Shown: positions 34,478-43,775, counted from the first letter of the stretch. The stretch is 64,000 nt of DNA from Streptomyces longisporoflavus (GCF_014649775.1 NZ_BMTR01000010.1:1-64000); one strand, 5' to 3'. Translations and numbers: made by a program. The notes: generated by a model from the letters alone, not told the origin.

Positions 34478-34516
34478 ACCCGGTCCGGGGTGGTCACCAC
34501 GCCGGACCGGGTTTTG
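34478..34516 (+). terminator. Bidirectional terminator between DUF3073 and purM
   Basis: CCCGGTCCGG and CCGGACCGGG arms around a GGTGGTCACCAC loop that is itself dyadic, followed by TTTT. It serves both converging genes. Confidence 0.85.
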
Positions 34517-34543
34517 TGCTGCTCCCGCAAGCGGCTCACCGAC

Positions 34544-35617
34544 CTACTTGGCGTAGTCACCGATCAGTGCCGCGCCCTCGGTGTGGTCGCCGCGCTCGGT
34601 GATCTCACCGGCGATCCAGGCGTCCACTCCGCGGTCCGCGAGGGTCGTGAGGGCCGCGTCCGCGGACTCCTCGGGGACGATCGCCATCATGCCGACGCCC
34701 ATGTTCAGCGTCTTCTCCAGCTCCAGGCGCTCGACCTGACCGGCCTTGCCGACCACGTCGAAGATCGCGCCCGGCGTCCACGTCTCGCGGTCCACGATCG
34801 CGTGCAGGCCGTCCGGGATGACCCGGCCCAGGTTCGCCGCGAGGCCGCCGCCGGTGATGTGGCTGAAGGCGTGGACATCCGTGGTGCGGGTGAGCGCCAG
34901 GCAGTCCAGGGAGTAGATCTTGGTGGGCTCCAGGAGCTCCTCGCCGAGCGTGCGGCCGAACTCCTCCACCTGACGGTCCAGGGCCCAGCCGGCGCGGTCG
35001 AAGACCACGTGCCGGACAAGCGAGTACCCGTTCGAGTGAAGACCGGACGACGCCATGGCGATCACCGCGTCACCCTTCCGAATGCGATCGGGGCCGAGCA
35101 CACGGTCGGCCTCGACCGCGCCCGTGCCGGCGCCGGCGACGTCGAAGTCGTCCGGGCCGAGCAGACCCGGGTGCTCGGCCGTCTCACCGCCGATGAGGGC
35201 GCAGCCCGCGAGCACGCAGCCCTCGGCGATGCCCTTCACGATGGCCGCGACACGCTCGGGGTGGACCTTGCCGACGCAGATGTAGTCGGTCATGAAGAGC
35301 GGCTCGGCGCCGCACACCACGATGTCGTCCATGACCATCGCGACCAGGTCGTGCCCGATGGTGTCGTACACGCCCAGCTGGCGGGCGATGTCGACCTTCG
35401 TGCCGACGCCGTCGGTGGCGGAGGCGAGCAGGGGGCGCTCGAAGCGCTTGAGGGCGGAGGCGTCGAAGAGTCCGGCGAAGCCGCCGAGGCCGCCAAGGCC
35501 CTCTGTTTCAGCGCGCTTCGTCTTCTTCACCCACTCCTTCATCAGCTCGACGGCGCGGTCGCCCGCTTCAATGTCGACGCCCGCGGAGGCGTAGCTGGCA
35601 CCGGTGGTCTCAGGCAT
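34544..35617 (-). CDS. purM: Phosphoribosylformylglycinamidine cyclo-ligase
   Basis: 357 aa, AIR synthetase, step 5 of de novo purine synthesis (FGAM + ATP to AIR). The N-terminal ATP-binding part shows SATDGVGTK and the dimer-core GGETAEHPG; the C-terminal part has the ITGGGL loop. Length is normal. It follows purF after 37 bases, so the two form an operon. The ribosome binding site is weak (GAAAG), which may set its level relative to PurF. Confidence 0.97.
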   Translation of the reverse strand: MPETTGASYASAGVDIEAGDRAVELMKEWVKKTKRAETEGLGGLGGFAGLFDASALKRFERPLLASATDGVGTKVDIARQLGVYDTIGHDLVAMVMDDIVVCGAEPLFMTDYICVGKVHPERVAAIVKGIAEGCVLAGCALIGGETAEHPGLLGPDDFDVAGAGTGAVEADRVLGPDRIRKGDAVIAMASSGLHSNGYSLVRHVVFDRAGWALDRQVEEFGRTLGEELLEPTKIYSLDCLALTRTTDVHAFSHITGGGLAANLGRVIPDGLHAIVDRETWTPGAIFDVVGKAGQVERLELEKTLNMGVGMMAIVPEESADAALTTLADRGVDAWIAGEITERGDHTEGAALIGDYAK

Positions 35618-35654
35618 GGTGATTGAGAGCTTTCGTGTCGTTACTACGGGTGGC

Positions 35655-37181
35655 TTACGGGCGACGGATCGCGTCGGCCGCAGCAGTGGACGCCGGACCG
35701 GCGGCCAGCTCCGTCTCCAGGAGCTGCTTGCCGAGCAGCTCGGGGTCGGGGAGATCCATCGGGTACACGCCGTCGAAGCAGGCGCGGCAGAGGTTCGGCT
35801 TGTCGATGGTCGTGGCCTCGATCATGCCGTCGATGGAGATGTACGACAGGGAGTCGGCGCCCATGGAGGTGGCGATCTCGTCGATCGTCATGCCGTTGGC
35901 GATGAGCTCGGCGCGGGTCGCGAAGTCGATGCCGAAGAAGCAGGGCCACTTCACGGGCGGCGAGGAGATCCGGATGTGGATCTCGGCGGCGCCGGCCTCG
36001 CGGAGCATCTTGACCAGGGCGCGCTGGGTGTTGCCGCGCACGATCGAGTCGTCGACGACGACAAGACGCTTGCCCTTGATGACTTCCTTGAGGGGGTTGA
36101 GCTTGAGACGGATGCCGAGCTGGCGGATCGTCTGCGAGGGCTGGATGAAGGTCCGGCCCACATAGGCGTTCTTGACCAGTCCGGCGCCGAAGGGGATGCC
36201 GGACGCTTCGGCGTAACCGATCGCGGCGGGCGTTCCGGACTCCGGGGTCGCTATGACGAGGTCGGCCTCGACGGGAGCTTCCTCGGCGAGTTTCCGGCCC
36301 ATCTCGACCCGCGAGAGGTAGACGTTCCGGCCGGCGATGTCGGTGTCGGGGCGCGCCAGATAGACGTACTCGAAGACACAGCCCTTGGGCTTCGCTTCCG
36401 CGAATCGGGACGTTCGCAGTCCGTTCTCGTCGACCGCGATGAACTCGCCGGGCTCGACCTCGCGGACGAAGCTGGCGCCGCAGATGTCGAGCGCCGCGGA
36501 CTCCGAGGCGACGACCCAGCCGCGCTCCAGGCGGCCGAGGACCAGCGGGCGGATGCCCTGCGGGTCACGGGCCGCGTACAGCGTGTGCTCGTTCATGAAG
36601 ACGAGGGAGAAGGCGCCCTGGACGTCCGGGAGGACCTTCTTGGCGGCTTCTTCGATGGTCAGCGGCTTGCCGTCGTCGTCCACCTGGCCTGCGAGGAGAG
36701 CCGTCACCAGGTCGGTGTCGTTGGTCGCCGCGACCTGGGTCGCGCGGCCGTTCTCCTTGGGCAGGTCGGCGACGAGCTCGGCGAGCTGGGCCGTGTTGAC
36801 GAGGTTGCCGTTGTGGCCGAGCGCGATGGAGCCGTGCGCGGTGGCACGGAACGTCGGCTGGGCGTTCTCCCAGACGGAGGCTCCGGTGGTCGAGTAGCGG
36901 GCGTGACCGACCGCGATATGACCTTGGAGCGAGCTGAGGGAGGTTTCGTCGAAGACCTGGGAGACGAGTCCCATGTCCTTGAAGACAAGGATCTGGGAGC
37001 CGTTGCTGACCGCGATTCCCGCGGACTCCTGGCCTCGGTGTTGAAGGGCGTACAGCCCGAAGTATGTGAGCTTGGCGACCTCTTCACCCGGAGCCCAGAC
37101 ACCGAAGACGCCGCAAGCGTCCTGGGGGCCTTTCTCGCCGGGGAGCAGATCATGATTGAGTCGACCGTCACCACGTGGCAC
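35655..37181 (-). CDS. purF: Amidophosphoribosyltransferase
   Basis: 508 aa. First committed step of purine synthesis: PRPP + glutamine to phosphoribosylamine. A 22-residue propeptide must be removed to expose the catalytic Cys23 (QDACGVFGVWAPG). The Ntn-glutaminase domain runs to about 250; the phosphoribosyltransferase domain has the PRPP loop VVDDSIVRGNT near 365. Two Cys pairs near the C-terminus (CFF, CRACF) could be part of the Fe-S type found in B. subtilis PurF. The start is the GTG at 37181; the longer frame upstream lacks a ribosome binding site and coding bias. Confidence 0.96.
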   Translation of the reverse strand: MPRGDGRLNHDLLPGEKGPQDACGVFGVWAPGEEVAKLTYFGLYALQHRGQESAGIAVSNGSQILVFKDMGLVSQVFDETSLSSLQGHIAVGHARYSTTGASVWENAQPTFRATAHGSIALGHNGNLVNTAQLAELVADLPKENGRATQVAATNDTDLVTALLAGQVDDDGKPLTIEEAAKKVLPDVQGAFSLVFMNEHTLYAARDPQGIRPLVLGRLERGWVVASESAALDICGASFVREVEPGEFIAVDENGLRTSRFAEAKPKGCVFEYVYLARPDTDIAGRNVYLSRVEMGRKLAEEAPVEADLVIATPESGTPAAIGYAEASGIPFGAGLVKNAYVGRTFIQPSQTIRQLGIRLKLNPLKEVIKGKRLVVVDDSIVRGNTQRALVKMLREAGAAEIHIRISSPPVKWPCFFGIDFATRAELIANGMTIDEIATSMGADSLSYISIDGMIEATTIDKPNLCRACFDGVYPMDLPDPELLGKQLLETELAAGPASTAAADAIRRP

Positions 37182-37524
37182 GACATCGAGTGTAGGCGAG
37201 ATCGACCACTGGTCCGAATTGGGGATACGGGCCCCGCACGGAGCGTGATGACACCACCGGGGTGTCCGGGGAGTGCTACGGCCTTGTGAACAGGTGGGCG
37301 CAAGCGTTGACGGGGACGGGCGGGCCCGTGAAGCTCCTGGTCCATGCCCCTGCAGTCCCTCGGTGACCCCTCGGCCACCCTTGTGGAGCGCCGCCACGTC
37401 GACCTGGTCCGTGTCGCGAGCGCCATCTGTCGCAGCGCTGCCTGACATCACTCTCCGTCTCTCTTACTTCCCCGACTCCGGGTACGTGCCCTTTGCCGCG
37501 CCGTGCCCCTACAGGAGCGCAGCC
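37182..37524. other. Divergent spacer between purF and the sulfatase gene
   Basis: 343 bases holding both promoters. A possible purF promoter is TTGCGC-18-TAGCAC on the minus strand (about 37270-37310). The purS palindromes are not found here. Nothing else stands out. Confidence 0.4.
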
Positions 37525-38967
37525 ATGCCTTCGTCCACGTCCTCGCCGTCGTCCCCGTCGTACGAAAAGTCCGCCTTCTCCCGACGTGCCTTCGGAGGTG
37601 CAGTGGGAGCCGGTGCCGCCGCCGCGGTGGGTCTGCCCGCCTCCGCCGAGGCACGGGAGCGGCCCTTCCGCGCGGCCCCGCGCAGGAGCGGCCGGCGGCC
37701 GAACATCCTGTTCATCCTCGGCGACGACCTGGGCTGGGCCGACCTCTCCTCCTACGGGTCGCCGCACATCAAGACCCCGAACCTGGACCGCCTGGCCCGC
37801 CAGGGCGTGCGGTTCACCGACGCCTACTCCGGGTCAGCCACCTGCTCGCCGACCCGCTTCAGCCTCTACACGGGGCGCTTTCCGGGGCGTACGAAGGGCG
37901 GGCTCGCTGAGCCCATCGCGGACAAGTCCGCGGGCCTGGAGCCGACGCACCCGACGCTGGCCTCGCTCCTGAAGGAGGCCGGGTACTCGACCGCCCTCAT
38001 CGGCAAGTGGCACTGCGGATACCTGCCGGACTACTCGCCCACGAAATCGGGCTGGGACGAGTTCTTCGGGAACTTCGGCGGGGCCCTGGAGTACTACTCG
38101 AAGCTGGGCCTCGGCGGTGAGTACGACCTCTACGAGGGCGACGTCCGGGAGGGCGACGCCACGTACAAGGACCTGCGCTACTACACGCGCATCCTCACCG
38201 AGCGGGCGAGCGAGTACGTCCGGCGGGACCACGGGGACAAGCCCTGGCTGCTCAACCTGAACTTCACCACCCCGCACTGGCCGTGGATAGCCGACGGCGA
38301 CAAGGAGGAGAGCGCCGAGGTCGTACGGAGGATCAAGGCGGGCGACAAGGGTGCGCTGCGGCACCAGGACGGCGGCTCCGTCGAGAAGTACACGGAAATG
38401 GTGCAGGACCTGGACCGGTCGGTCGGCGAGGTCCTGAAGGCCCTGAAGGAGTCCGGGCAGGAGCGGGACACCCTGGTCTTCTTCGCCTCCGACAACGGCG
38501 GCGAGCGTTTCTCGTACAACTGGCCCCTGTCGGGCAACAAGTCCTCGCTCCAGGAGGGCGGCATCCGCGTGCCGACCATCGTGCGGTGGCCCGCGCGGCT
38601 CGACGGCGGGCAGGTCAGCCACGAGCCCGTGTTCACCCCGGACTGGACGGCGACGCTCCTGGAGATCGGCGGGGCCCGGCCGCACCCCGCGTACAAGCTC
38701 GACGGGACCAGCCTCGCGCCCTACCTGCTCAAGGGCGAGGAGATCGCCGAGCGTGAGCTGTTCTGGCGCGTGCGCGGTGAGCGTGCGCTGCGGCGCGGGG
38801 AGTGGAAGTACTACCGGGGCAAGGGCGGCGCGGACCAGCTCTTCAACCTCGCCGCGGACCAGCGGGAGCAGGCCGACCGAGCGGCGGCCGAGCCGAAGCT
38901 GCTGGCGGAGCTGAAGGCGGCGTGGGAGAAGACGGACGCGGGGCTGCTGCCGTATCCGGGGGCGTGA
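37525..38967 (+). CDS. Tat-exported sulfatase
   Basis: 480 aa. The N-terminus has a twin-arginine signal (SRRAFGGAVGAGAAAAVG with AEA site near 47). The alkaline-phosphatase-like fold begins at RPNILFILGDDLGWADL with the metal-binding Asp pair. The sulfatase signature CSPTR at 107-111 has the Cys that is oxidised to formylglycine, so an anaerobic or FGE-type maturase is required elsewhere. FFASDNGG and GNK...GGIRVP complete the site. It should release sulphate from an extracellular ester such as a sugar sulphate. AGGAG precedes the ATG. Confidence 0.92.
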   Translation: MPSSTSSPSSPSYEKSAFSRRAFGGAVGAGAAAAVGLPASAEARERPFRAAPRRSGRRPNILFILGDDLGWADLSSYGSPHIKTPNLDRLARQGVRFTDAYSGSATCSPTRFSLYTGRFPGRTKGGLAEPIADKSAGLEPTHPTLASLLKEAGYSTALIGKWHCGYLPDYSPTKSGWDEFFGNFGGALEYYSKLGLGGEYDLYEGDVREGDATYKDLRYYTRILTERASEYVRRDHGDKPWLLNLNFTTPHWPWIADGDKEESAEVVRRIKAGDKGALRHQDGGSVEKYTEMVQDLDRSVGEVLKALKESGQERDTLVFFASDNGGERFSYNWPLSGNKSSLQEGGIRVPTIVRWPARLDGGQVSHEPVFTPDWTATLLEIGGARPHPAYKLDGTSLAPYLLKGEEIAERELFWRVRGERALRRGEWKYYRGKGGADQLFNLAADQREQADRAAAEPKLLAELKAAWEKTDAGLLPYPGA

Positions 38968-38990
38968 GCCGGGCCGGCTCGTACTTCTCT

Positions 38991-39056
38991 GCCTGAGCTG
39001 GCTGAAGTGCCCGGCTGCCTGAGCTGCCTGAAATGCCGGGCTGCCTGAACTGGGCC
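38991..39056 (+). repeat. 26-bp tandem repeat, about 2.5 copies
   Basis: Units begin GCCTGAGCTG at 38991 and 39017 and GCCTGAACTG at 39043. The two full copies differ at few positions. They lie just after the sulfatase stop codon, where a terminator would be expected. Confidence 0.75.
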
Positions 39057-39177
39057 TTAAGCGCGGCCTAAGAAGCCCTCCGAGGGGTTCGCGCGGGCCG
39101 ATGTGATCGCTAGCGTGCCTCGCGCGCGCTCAAGTTGATCTCCAGGTCCGCGCGATCCCCCATCCGGAAGGTTCCCC

Positions 39178-40548
39178 ATGAAGCCGTCCCCGCGTCTCTG
39201 TCTCATACCGGTCGCCGTGGCCGCCGCCCTGACCGCCGCCGCGGCCGCTCCCGCGCCCGCCGCCGACGAGCCCGAGCGGAGCGTCCAGGTCGCCATGGTC
39301 AACTTCACGGACAGCCGGATCCCGGACGCGGGGAAGCTCGAAACCGCCCTGAAGGACAACTACTTCGGTGACAGCAGCTCGCTGACCTCGTACTACAACG
39401 AGGTCACCGGAGGCGCGACCACCTTCAAGGCCGCCGAGGGCGACGGGATCACCGGGCCCGTCGACATCGACCTCGCGGCCACCGGCTGCGACACCGGGAA
39501 GATCAACGAACTGACGCGCACGGCCCTGGCCGCGAAAGGCGTCCCCGAGGACAGCTACGACCACCTCTCGCTCGTCTTCCCCTCCGAGAAGGCCGGCTGC
39601 GACTGGCTCGCGCTCGGCACCGTCGGCGGCGGCACCACCTGGATGCCCGTCGGCGCCGACGGCAAGATGTCGATGACGGCCCTGGTCCACGAGTTCGGCC
39701 ACAACTTCGGCTACAGCCACCACATGCGGCTCCGCTGCCCCGACGGTGACCTCGGCGAGGGCTGCAAGGAGGACGGCAACAGCCACAAGACGCCGATGGG
39801 CGGCGGCGGTTGGGAGGCCGGACTCACCGCGCCGGAGCTGCTGCACAACAAGTGGCTGACGGGCGGCGAGGTCGCGAAGGCCGACAAGTCCGGGACGTAC
39901 GAACTGCGTCCGCTGTACGGGAGCGGCAGCGGGGTCCGTGCCATCGACATCCCGCTGGGCGACGACCGCCTGGTCGTGGAGCTGCGGCACGAGTCGGGCA
40001 CCGTGGACGGCGAGATCCAGGGCGTGCACGCCTACCGGGTACCGGGCGGGGACTACGCGAAGTCGGCGCTGGTCGACCCGACCCCGGACGCCGACGAGTC
40101 CACCGGCGGCGACGCCCCGGCCGACGCGGACGCGCTCAAGGCGGGGGCGACGCTGACGGACAAGGCCCGGGAGGTCGAGGTCGAGGTCGTGAAGGCGGGG
40201 GCCGAGGCGGCGACGGTGAAGGTGAGCCTGGACGGGGTAGCGGCGCCGACGGAGGCAGCCGGGACAGAGAAGCCCGCGGAGGCAACCGAGGCGGCGGAGC
40301 CCGCGGAGGCCTCCCCGGAGGAAGCCGCCGCGGCTCCCAACGACGCGCGCCCCGAAGGCGGATCCACCGAACTCGCCGAGACGGGCGGCGATTCCGACAC
40401 CGCGCTCGCCTACTCCATCGGCGGCGGTCTGATGCTCGCCTTTGGCGCCGCGTTCCTGCTGAAGTCCCGCGCCCGCCGTACCGCGACCGCTACTTCTGCT
40501 TCTCCTGCTGCTCCTGCTTCTCCTGCTTCTGGTCGGCACTCGCGCTGA
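39178..40548 (+). CDS. Secreted metalloprotease with LAETG sortase anchor
   Basis: 456 aa. Signal peptide (cleaved near 28), then a metalloprotease domain of the M6/gametolysin-like kind with HEFGHNFGYSHH at 171-182, a beta domain, and an Ala/Glu/Pro linker rich in PAEA and EAAE. The end carries the wall-sorting signal LAETG (399-403), a membrane helix and KSRARR. LAxTG is the motif used by class E sortases of Streptomyces. After RARR an odd 22-residue Ala/Ser/Pro/Thr tail follows, encoded by a CTTCTC-type repeat that overlaps the end of the next gene on the other strand by 59 bases. Confidence 0.88.
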   Translation: MKPSPRLCLIPVAVAAALTAAAAAPAPAADEPERSVQVAMVNFTDSRIPDAGKLETALKDNYFGDSSSLTSYYNEVTGGATTFKAAEGDGITGPVDIDLAATGCDTGKINELTRTALAAKGVPEDSYDHLSLVFPSEKAGCDWLALGTVGGGTTWMPVGADGKMSMTALVHEFGHNFGYSHHMRLRCPDGDLGEGCKEDGNSHKTPMGGGGWEAGLTAPELLHNKWLTGGEVAKADKSGTYELRPLYGSGSGVRAIDIPLGDDRLVVELRHESGTVDGEIQGVHAYRVPGGDYAKSALVDPTPDADESTGGDAPADADALKAGATLTDKAREVEVEVVKAGAEAATVKVSLDGVAAPTEAAGTEKPAEATEAAEPAEASPEEAAAAPNDARPEGGSTELAETGGDSDTALAYSIGGGLMLAFGAAFLLKSRARRTATATSASPAAPASPASGRHSR

Positions 40549-41320
40549 CGACCGTGCCGTCCTCGGCGGTGAGCGAGAGCCCGTCGTGGCTCAGCTGGTA
40601 GCTCACCTTGCCGTCGAAGAGCTTGAGGAGCTTCTTCTCGGTCTCGCCCTCGGCTCCCTGGCACAGCATCCGGGTGGTCCGGGGAGCGCCGAGGGTGATC
40701 TGCCCGTCCTTCACCTCGGCCTTGGCGGTGACGTTGTTGCAGCCGAGCTTGCCGCGGACCATGCCGTCCTTGCCGAAGGTCAGATGGGCCTTGCCGTCCA
40801 CTTCCTTCGCCAGGGGCGCCGTGGCCTGGCGGTCACCGATGGCGTTCACGTTCCACTTCGTGCCCGTGAGGGACGCGTCCGGCTTCGAGGTGAGGGCCAC
40901 GCGGTCTCCCTTGTCCGTGGTGAGCGTCAGCTTGTCGCCGTCGACCGCGGCCTTCAGCTCGCCCTTGCCGATGGCGCCCTTGAGGGCGTCCTCGAAGTCG
41001 AGCTTGTCGCAGCCCCTCTTGGTGGAGATGGCGTTGGCGAAGTCGACGGAGTCGCCGTCGAGGGACACGTCCGCGGTGAAACCGTTGCAGCCGTAGTTGC
41101 CCTCGGCCTTGCCCTTGTCGCCGATCTTCACGTACGCATCGCCGGGGGCCTGCTGCTTCTTGCCGTTCACCGTGACGCTCTCGACGCTCCAGCGGACGCC
41201 GGTGAGGTCCGGCTGTGACCCGACGGATCCGCTGCCCGAGCCGGTCTCGGTGCCGCACGCGGTGAGCATGCCCGCGGCGGCCAGGGCCATGACGGTCGGA
41301 GTCAGTCGTTGCTTCTGCAT
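40490..41320 (-). CDS. META/HslJ-domain lipoprotein
   Basis: 276 aa. Lipoprotein signal with lipobox LTAC (Cys22). Two META (HslJ-like) domains follow at about 40-145 and 150-250, each with the pattern GTKW...GCN (YGCNGF, LGCNNV) and a later conserved Cys. Such proteins are linked to envelope stress and novobiocin resistance in E. coli, but the molecular role is unknown. The C-terminus is a Lys/Glu/Gln repeat (QKQEKQEQQEKQK). ATG 41320 lacks a clear ribosome binding site; a TTG six codons upstream is an alternative. Confidence 0.88.
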   Translation of the reverse strand: MQKQRLTPTVMALAAAGMLTACGTETGSGSGSVGSQPDLTGVRWSVESVTVNGKKQQAPGDAYVKIGDKGKAEGNYGCNGFTADVSLDGDSVDFANAISTKRGCDKLDFEDALKGAIGKGELKAAVDGDKLTLTTDKGDRVALTSKPDASLTGTKWNVNAIGDRQATAPLAKEVDGKAHLTFGKDGMVRGKLGCNNVTAKAEVKDGQITLGAPRTTRMLCQGAEGETEKKLLKLFDGKVSYQLSHDGLSLTAEDGTVVSASADQKQEKQEQQEKQK

Positions 41321-41428
41321 GCCGCTGTGACGGGACAAGTGGGTGATCTGGTTCCCCTCGGCCCGCGAAGCACCCCACCAGGAGGGTCCTGGCTCATCAC
41401 CGGAGGCCCTGGCTCATGACCGGGACCC

Positions 41429-42223
41429 CTAGCTCATCACCGGCAGCAGCTCCGCCAGATCCGCCCGCTCCCCGCTCGCGCTGACCTTCGCCGCGTCGAG
41501 GGCCGCCTTCCAGTCCGTACGCCCGGTCGCGAGGCGGATCCAGGTGAGCGGGTCGGTCTCGACGACGTTCGGCGGGGTGCCGCGCGTGTGCCGGGGCCCT
41601 TCCACGCACTGGACCACGGCGAACGGCGGGACCCTGACCTCGACGGCACCGCCGGGCGCCTTCACCGCGAGGGCATCGGCGAGCAGCCGGGCGCAGGCGG
41701 CGAGGGCCTGGCGGTCGTACGGGATGTCCAGGCCCGGCACCGCGTCGTTCAGGTCGTCGGTGTGGACGATGAGCTCGACGGTCCGCGTGACCAGGAAGTC
41801 GTCCAGGGTCATCGCGCCGAACCGCGTGGGCATGAGCCGCCCCTGTGTGAGGGCGGGCAGTGCCTCCTCGAACTCGGCGAGCGTGCGCGCGTACAGCCCG
41901 GGCAGGTCCTCCTGCGCGGCGAAGGCCCGCGATGCCTCGTCGACCTGCCGCGCCGCCGAAGCGGTGGCGAACGGCCAGTCGAGCAGCGCCACTTCACGGG
42001 CGGGCGGCTCCGGCATGGCGAGGAAGCGGGTGGCGCCGCCGAGGGCCATCGTGAGGTGCGCGGCCAGTTCGCGGACGGTCCAGTCGCCGAGCCGGGTCGG
42101 CAGGGCGAGCTGCCCGGGCTCCAGGGCGCCGACCGCATCTCGTACGTTGCCGAACTGGGCGAGCACGGCGGTGCGGATCTTGACGGGGTCGTACGAACGG
42201 GTGCGCTTCTTGGCCGGTGGCAT
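41429..42223 (-). CDS. Maleylpyruvate isomerase / DinB-like mycothiol-dependent family protein
   Basis: 264 aa. The N-terminal four-helix DinB-like domain has the metal-ligand pattern seen in mycothiol-dependent enzymes: H in VRELAAHLTMAL near 56, then E, and a late H in VELIVHTDDLNDAV near 148. A C-terminal sterol-carrier-like domain follows. Members use mycothiol, the actinobacterial thiol, in isomerisation or detoxification, but specific substrates are mostly unknown. It is followed on the minus strand by nothing coupled and lies 10 bases downstream of the TetR gene's stop codon, so TetR-isomerase co-transcription is likely. Confidence 0.85.
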   Translation of the reverse strand: MPPAKKRTRSYDPVKIRTAVLAQFGNVRDAVGALEPGQLALPTRLGDWTVRELAAHLTMALGGATRFLAMPEPPAREVALLDWPFATASAARQVDEASRAFAAQEDLPGLYARTLAEFEEALPALTQGRLMPTRFGAMTLDDFLVTRTVELIVHTDDLNDAVPGLDIPYDRQALAACARLLADALAVKAPGGAVEVRVPPFAVVQCVEGPRHTRGTPPNVVETDPLTWIRLATGRTDWKAALDAAKVSASGERADLAELLPVMS

Positions 42224-42232
42224 GGGCCGAGC

Positions 42233-42880
42233 CTAATTCTTCCCGGGGTAGCCCCGGAGACCCTTTTCCACCTGGTCGAAGACCCGCTCGGCAGCGGCGG
42301 CGCAGTCCTTGGCGATCTCCTCCAGCGGGTCGCCGTCGAGGGTGCGCCGGTGGTTCTCGACGATGAGCGCGTTGCGGGCGCCGATCAGCTGCGAGGCGGC
42401 GACGCGGGCGAGGAGCATGTCGCCCGTCTCCTCGGCGAGGGCGTCCGCGAGGAGCTGGACACTGCGCATGTGGAAGCTCACCATGCGGTGCGCGAGGGTC
42501 GGGGTCTCGCTGATGAGCTGGCGCACCTTGAGGGCGCGCGGGTCGCCGGCCAGGCCGATCGAGGGGTCCCGCCCGTTGATCTGGTCGAGGAACTGCCCAC
42601 GCAGCGCGGTGACCGCGGACTCCCCCGGCTGCCGCTCGCGCACCGCACGGGCCGCGTCGCCGACGTGCTCCTCCATCGGGCTGACGATCACGCCTTCCTT
42701 GGTGCCGAAGTAGTTGAAGACGGTCATCTTCGACACCTCGGCGGCTTCGGCGATCTCCGCCACGGAGACGTGGTCGAAGCCCCGCTCGGAGCAGAGGTCC
42801 ACGGCGGCCTGCCAGATGCGCGACGCGGTCTGCTTCTTCTTGCGCGCGCGCAGCCCCAGCTCCTCAGTCATGCAGGTCAC
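42233..42880 (-). CDS. TetR family transcriptional regulator
   Basis: 215 aa. The N-terminal HTH (about 15-62) reads RIWQAAVDLCSERGFDHVSVAEIAEAAEVSKMTVFNYFGTKEGV, a classic TetR pattern. The GTG start overlaps the stop of the upstream M23 gene by four bases (GTGA), implying coupled translation; an ATG three codons later is an alternative. It forms a transcription unit with M23 peptidase upstream and the isomerase-like gene downstream. Ligand unknown. Confidence 0.92.
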   Translation of the reverse strand: MTCMTEELGLRARKKKQTASRIWQAAVDLCSERGFDHVSVAEIAEAAEVSKMTVFNYFGTKEGVIVSPMEEHVGDAARAVRERQPGESAVTALRGQFLDQINGRDPSIGLAGDPRALKVRQLISETPTLAHRMVSFHMRSVQLLADALAEETGDMLLARVAASQLIGARNALIVENHRRTLDGDPLEEIAKDCAAAAERVFDQVEKGLRGYPGKN

Positions 42881-43713
42881 GGTACCGGGGCGGCCTGCTC
42901 CCGCACCGTGAACACCTTGCCGCCCGCGGGCACTCCGACCCCCCGCCAGCGGAACGGCACGCCCCTGGCGGTGTCCAGGTCGGGGCCGTCCATCAGCTGG
43001 AAGTGCACGTGGGGTTCGGTGGAGTTGCCGGAGTTCCCGCAGCGGGCCATGACCTGCCCGGTGCGGACCTTGTCCCCGGCGCGCACGCCGAGCGAGCCTC
43101 GCTGCACGTGCGCGTACATGGCGTACGTGCCTTCGCCGAGGTCGAGCACGATGTGGTTGCCGACGATGCGGCGGGCGCCGCCCATCGTCCTGCCGAGACC
43201 CTCGACGACGAACAAGTAGACGTAGGCGAGGAGGGAGTTGCGGCTGAGGTGGTCGCGCTGCGAGTCCTCCGCGTGGACGACGGTCGCGTCGGCGACCGCG
43301 AGGAGCGGCGCCCCGAAGGCGGGGAAGTCGCGATTGCCCCGCGCCATGGGCCAGAGCCAGGCGAACGCGGGGCGTGCCCCGTCCTCAGGTTCGGCCACGA
43401 TGTCGATGGCGTACGTCTGCCCGAGGCTGTGCGTGCCGTGGCTCGGCACCTTGTCGGCAGGGCTGTTCACCGCGGACCAGCGGCCGGTGACGGGCGGGGC
43501 GGTCTCCACGGGGGCCGGGGGTTCGGTGCGGGCCCGGTGGGTCCGGGCCCGGTGCCGCGCCAGGCTGATGCCGATCGCCCCGAGCAACGGGATCCAGCCG
43601 ACCCCGTACGGATACGGGAGCTCCACGAAGAACCCGGCGATCACATCGGCGAGGAACACGAGCCAGAGGCAGTACTGGAGCCAGGTGACGGCCCGGCGCT
43701 GACGTACGGACAA
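42877..43713 (-). CDS. Membrane-bound M23 peptidase family protein
   Basis: 278 aa from the TTG at 43713, which has GAGGGGG at ideal spacing; an upstream GTG at 43746 is possible. Two membrane segments lie near 10-55. The extracytoplasmic M23 domain keeps GTHSLGQTYAIDI (first His and Asp) and PHVHFQLMD (HxH). An insertion between them (FAWLWPMARGNRDFPAFG) departs from the typical LytM fold. It may cleave peptidoglycan or be a scaffold. Translation is coupled to the following TetR gene, an unusual pairing. Confidence 0.82.
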   Translation of the reverse strand: MSVRQRRAVTWLQYCLWLVFLADVIAGFFVELPYPYGVGWIPLLGAIGISLARHRARTHRARTEPPAPVETAPPVTGRWSAVNSPADKVPSHGTHSLGQTYAIDIVAEPEDGARPAFAWLWPMARGNRDFPAFGAPLLAVADATVVHAEDSQRDHLSRNSLLAYVYLFVVEGLGRTMGGARRIVGNHIVLDLGEGTYAMYAHVQRGSLGVRAGDKVRTGQVMARCGNSGNSTEPHVHFQLMDGPDLDTARGVPFRWRGVGVPAGGKVFTVREQAAPVP

Positions 43714-43757
43714 GATGGCTTCCCCCTCGCATGGGTGAACGATCACCGAACACCCCC

Positions 43758-43775
43758 GGCACCGCTGGTCAGCGG
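43758..43775. promoter_or_regulatory. Palindrome ACCGCT-GGTC-AGCGGT
   Basis: Perfect 6-base arms with a 4-base centre, between the M23/TetR unit and the tiny ORF at 43809, in the position of a divergent operator. Confidence 0.4.

Noticed and set aside
37182..37451. 90-codon upstream extension of purF
   Set aside because: It would place the self-processing Cys far inside the chain; the GTG at 37181 leaves the normal 22-residue propeptide.
37273..37524. 84-codon upstream extension of the sulfatase
   Set aside because: It would bury the twin-arginine signal inside the protein, and AGGAG lies just before ATG 37525.
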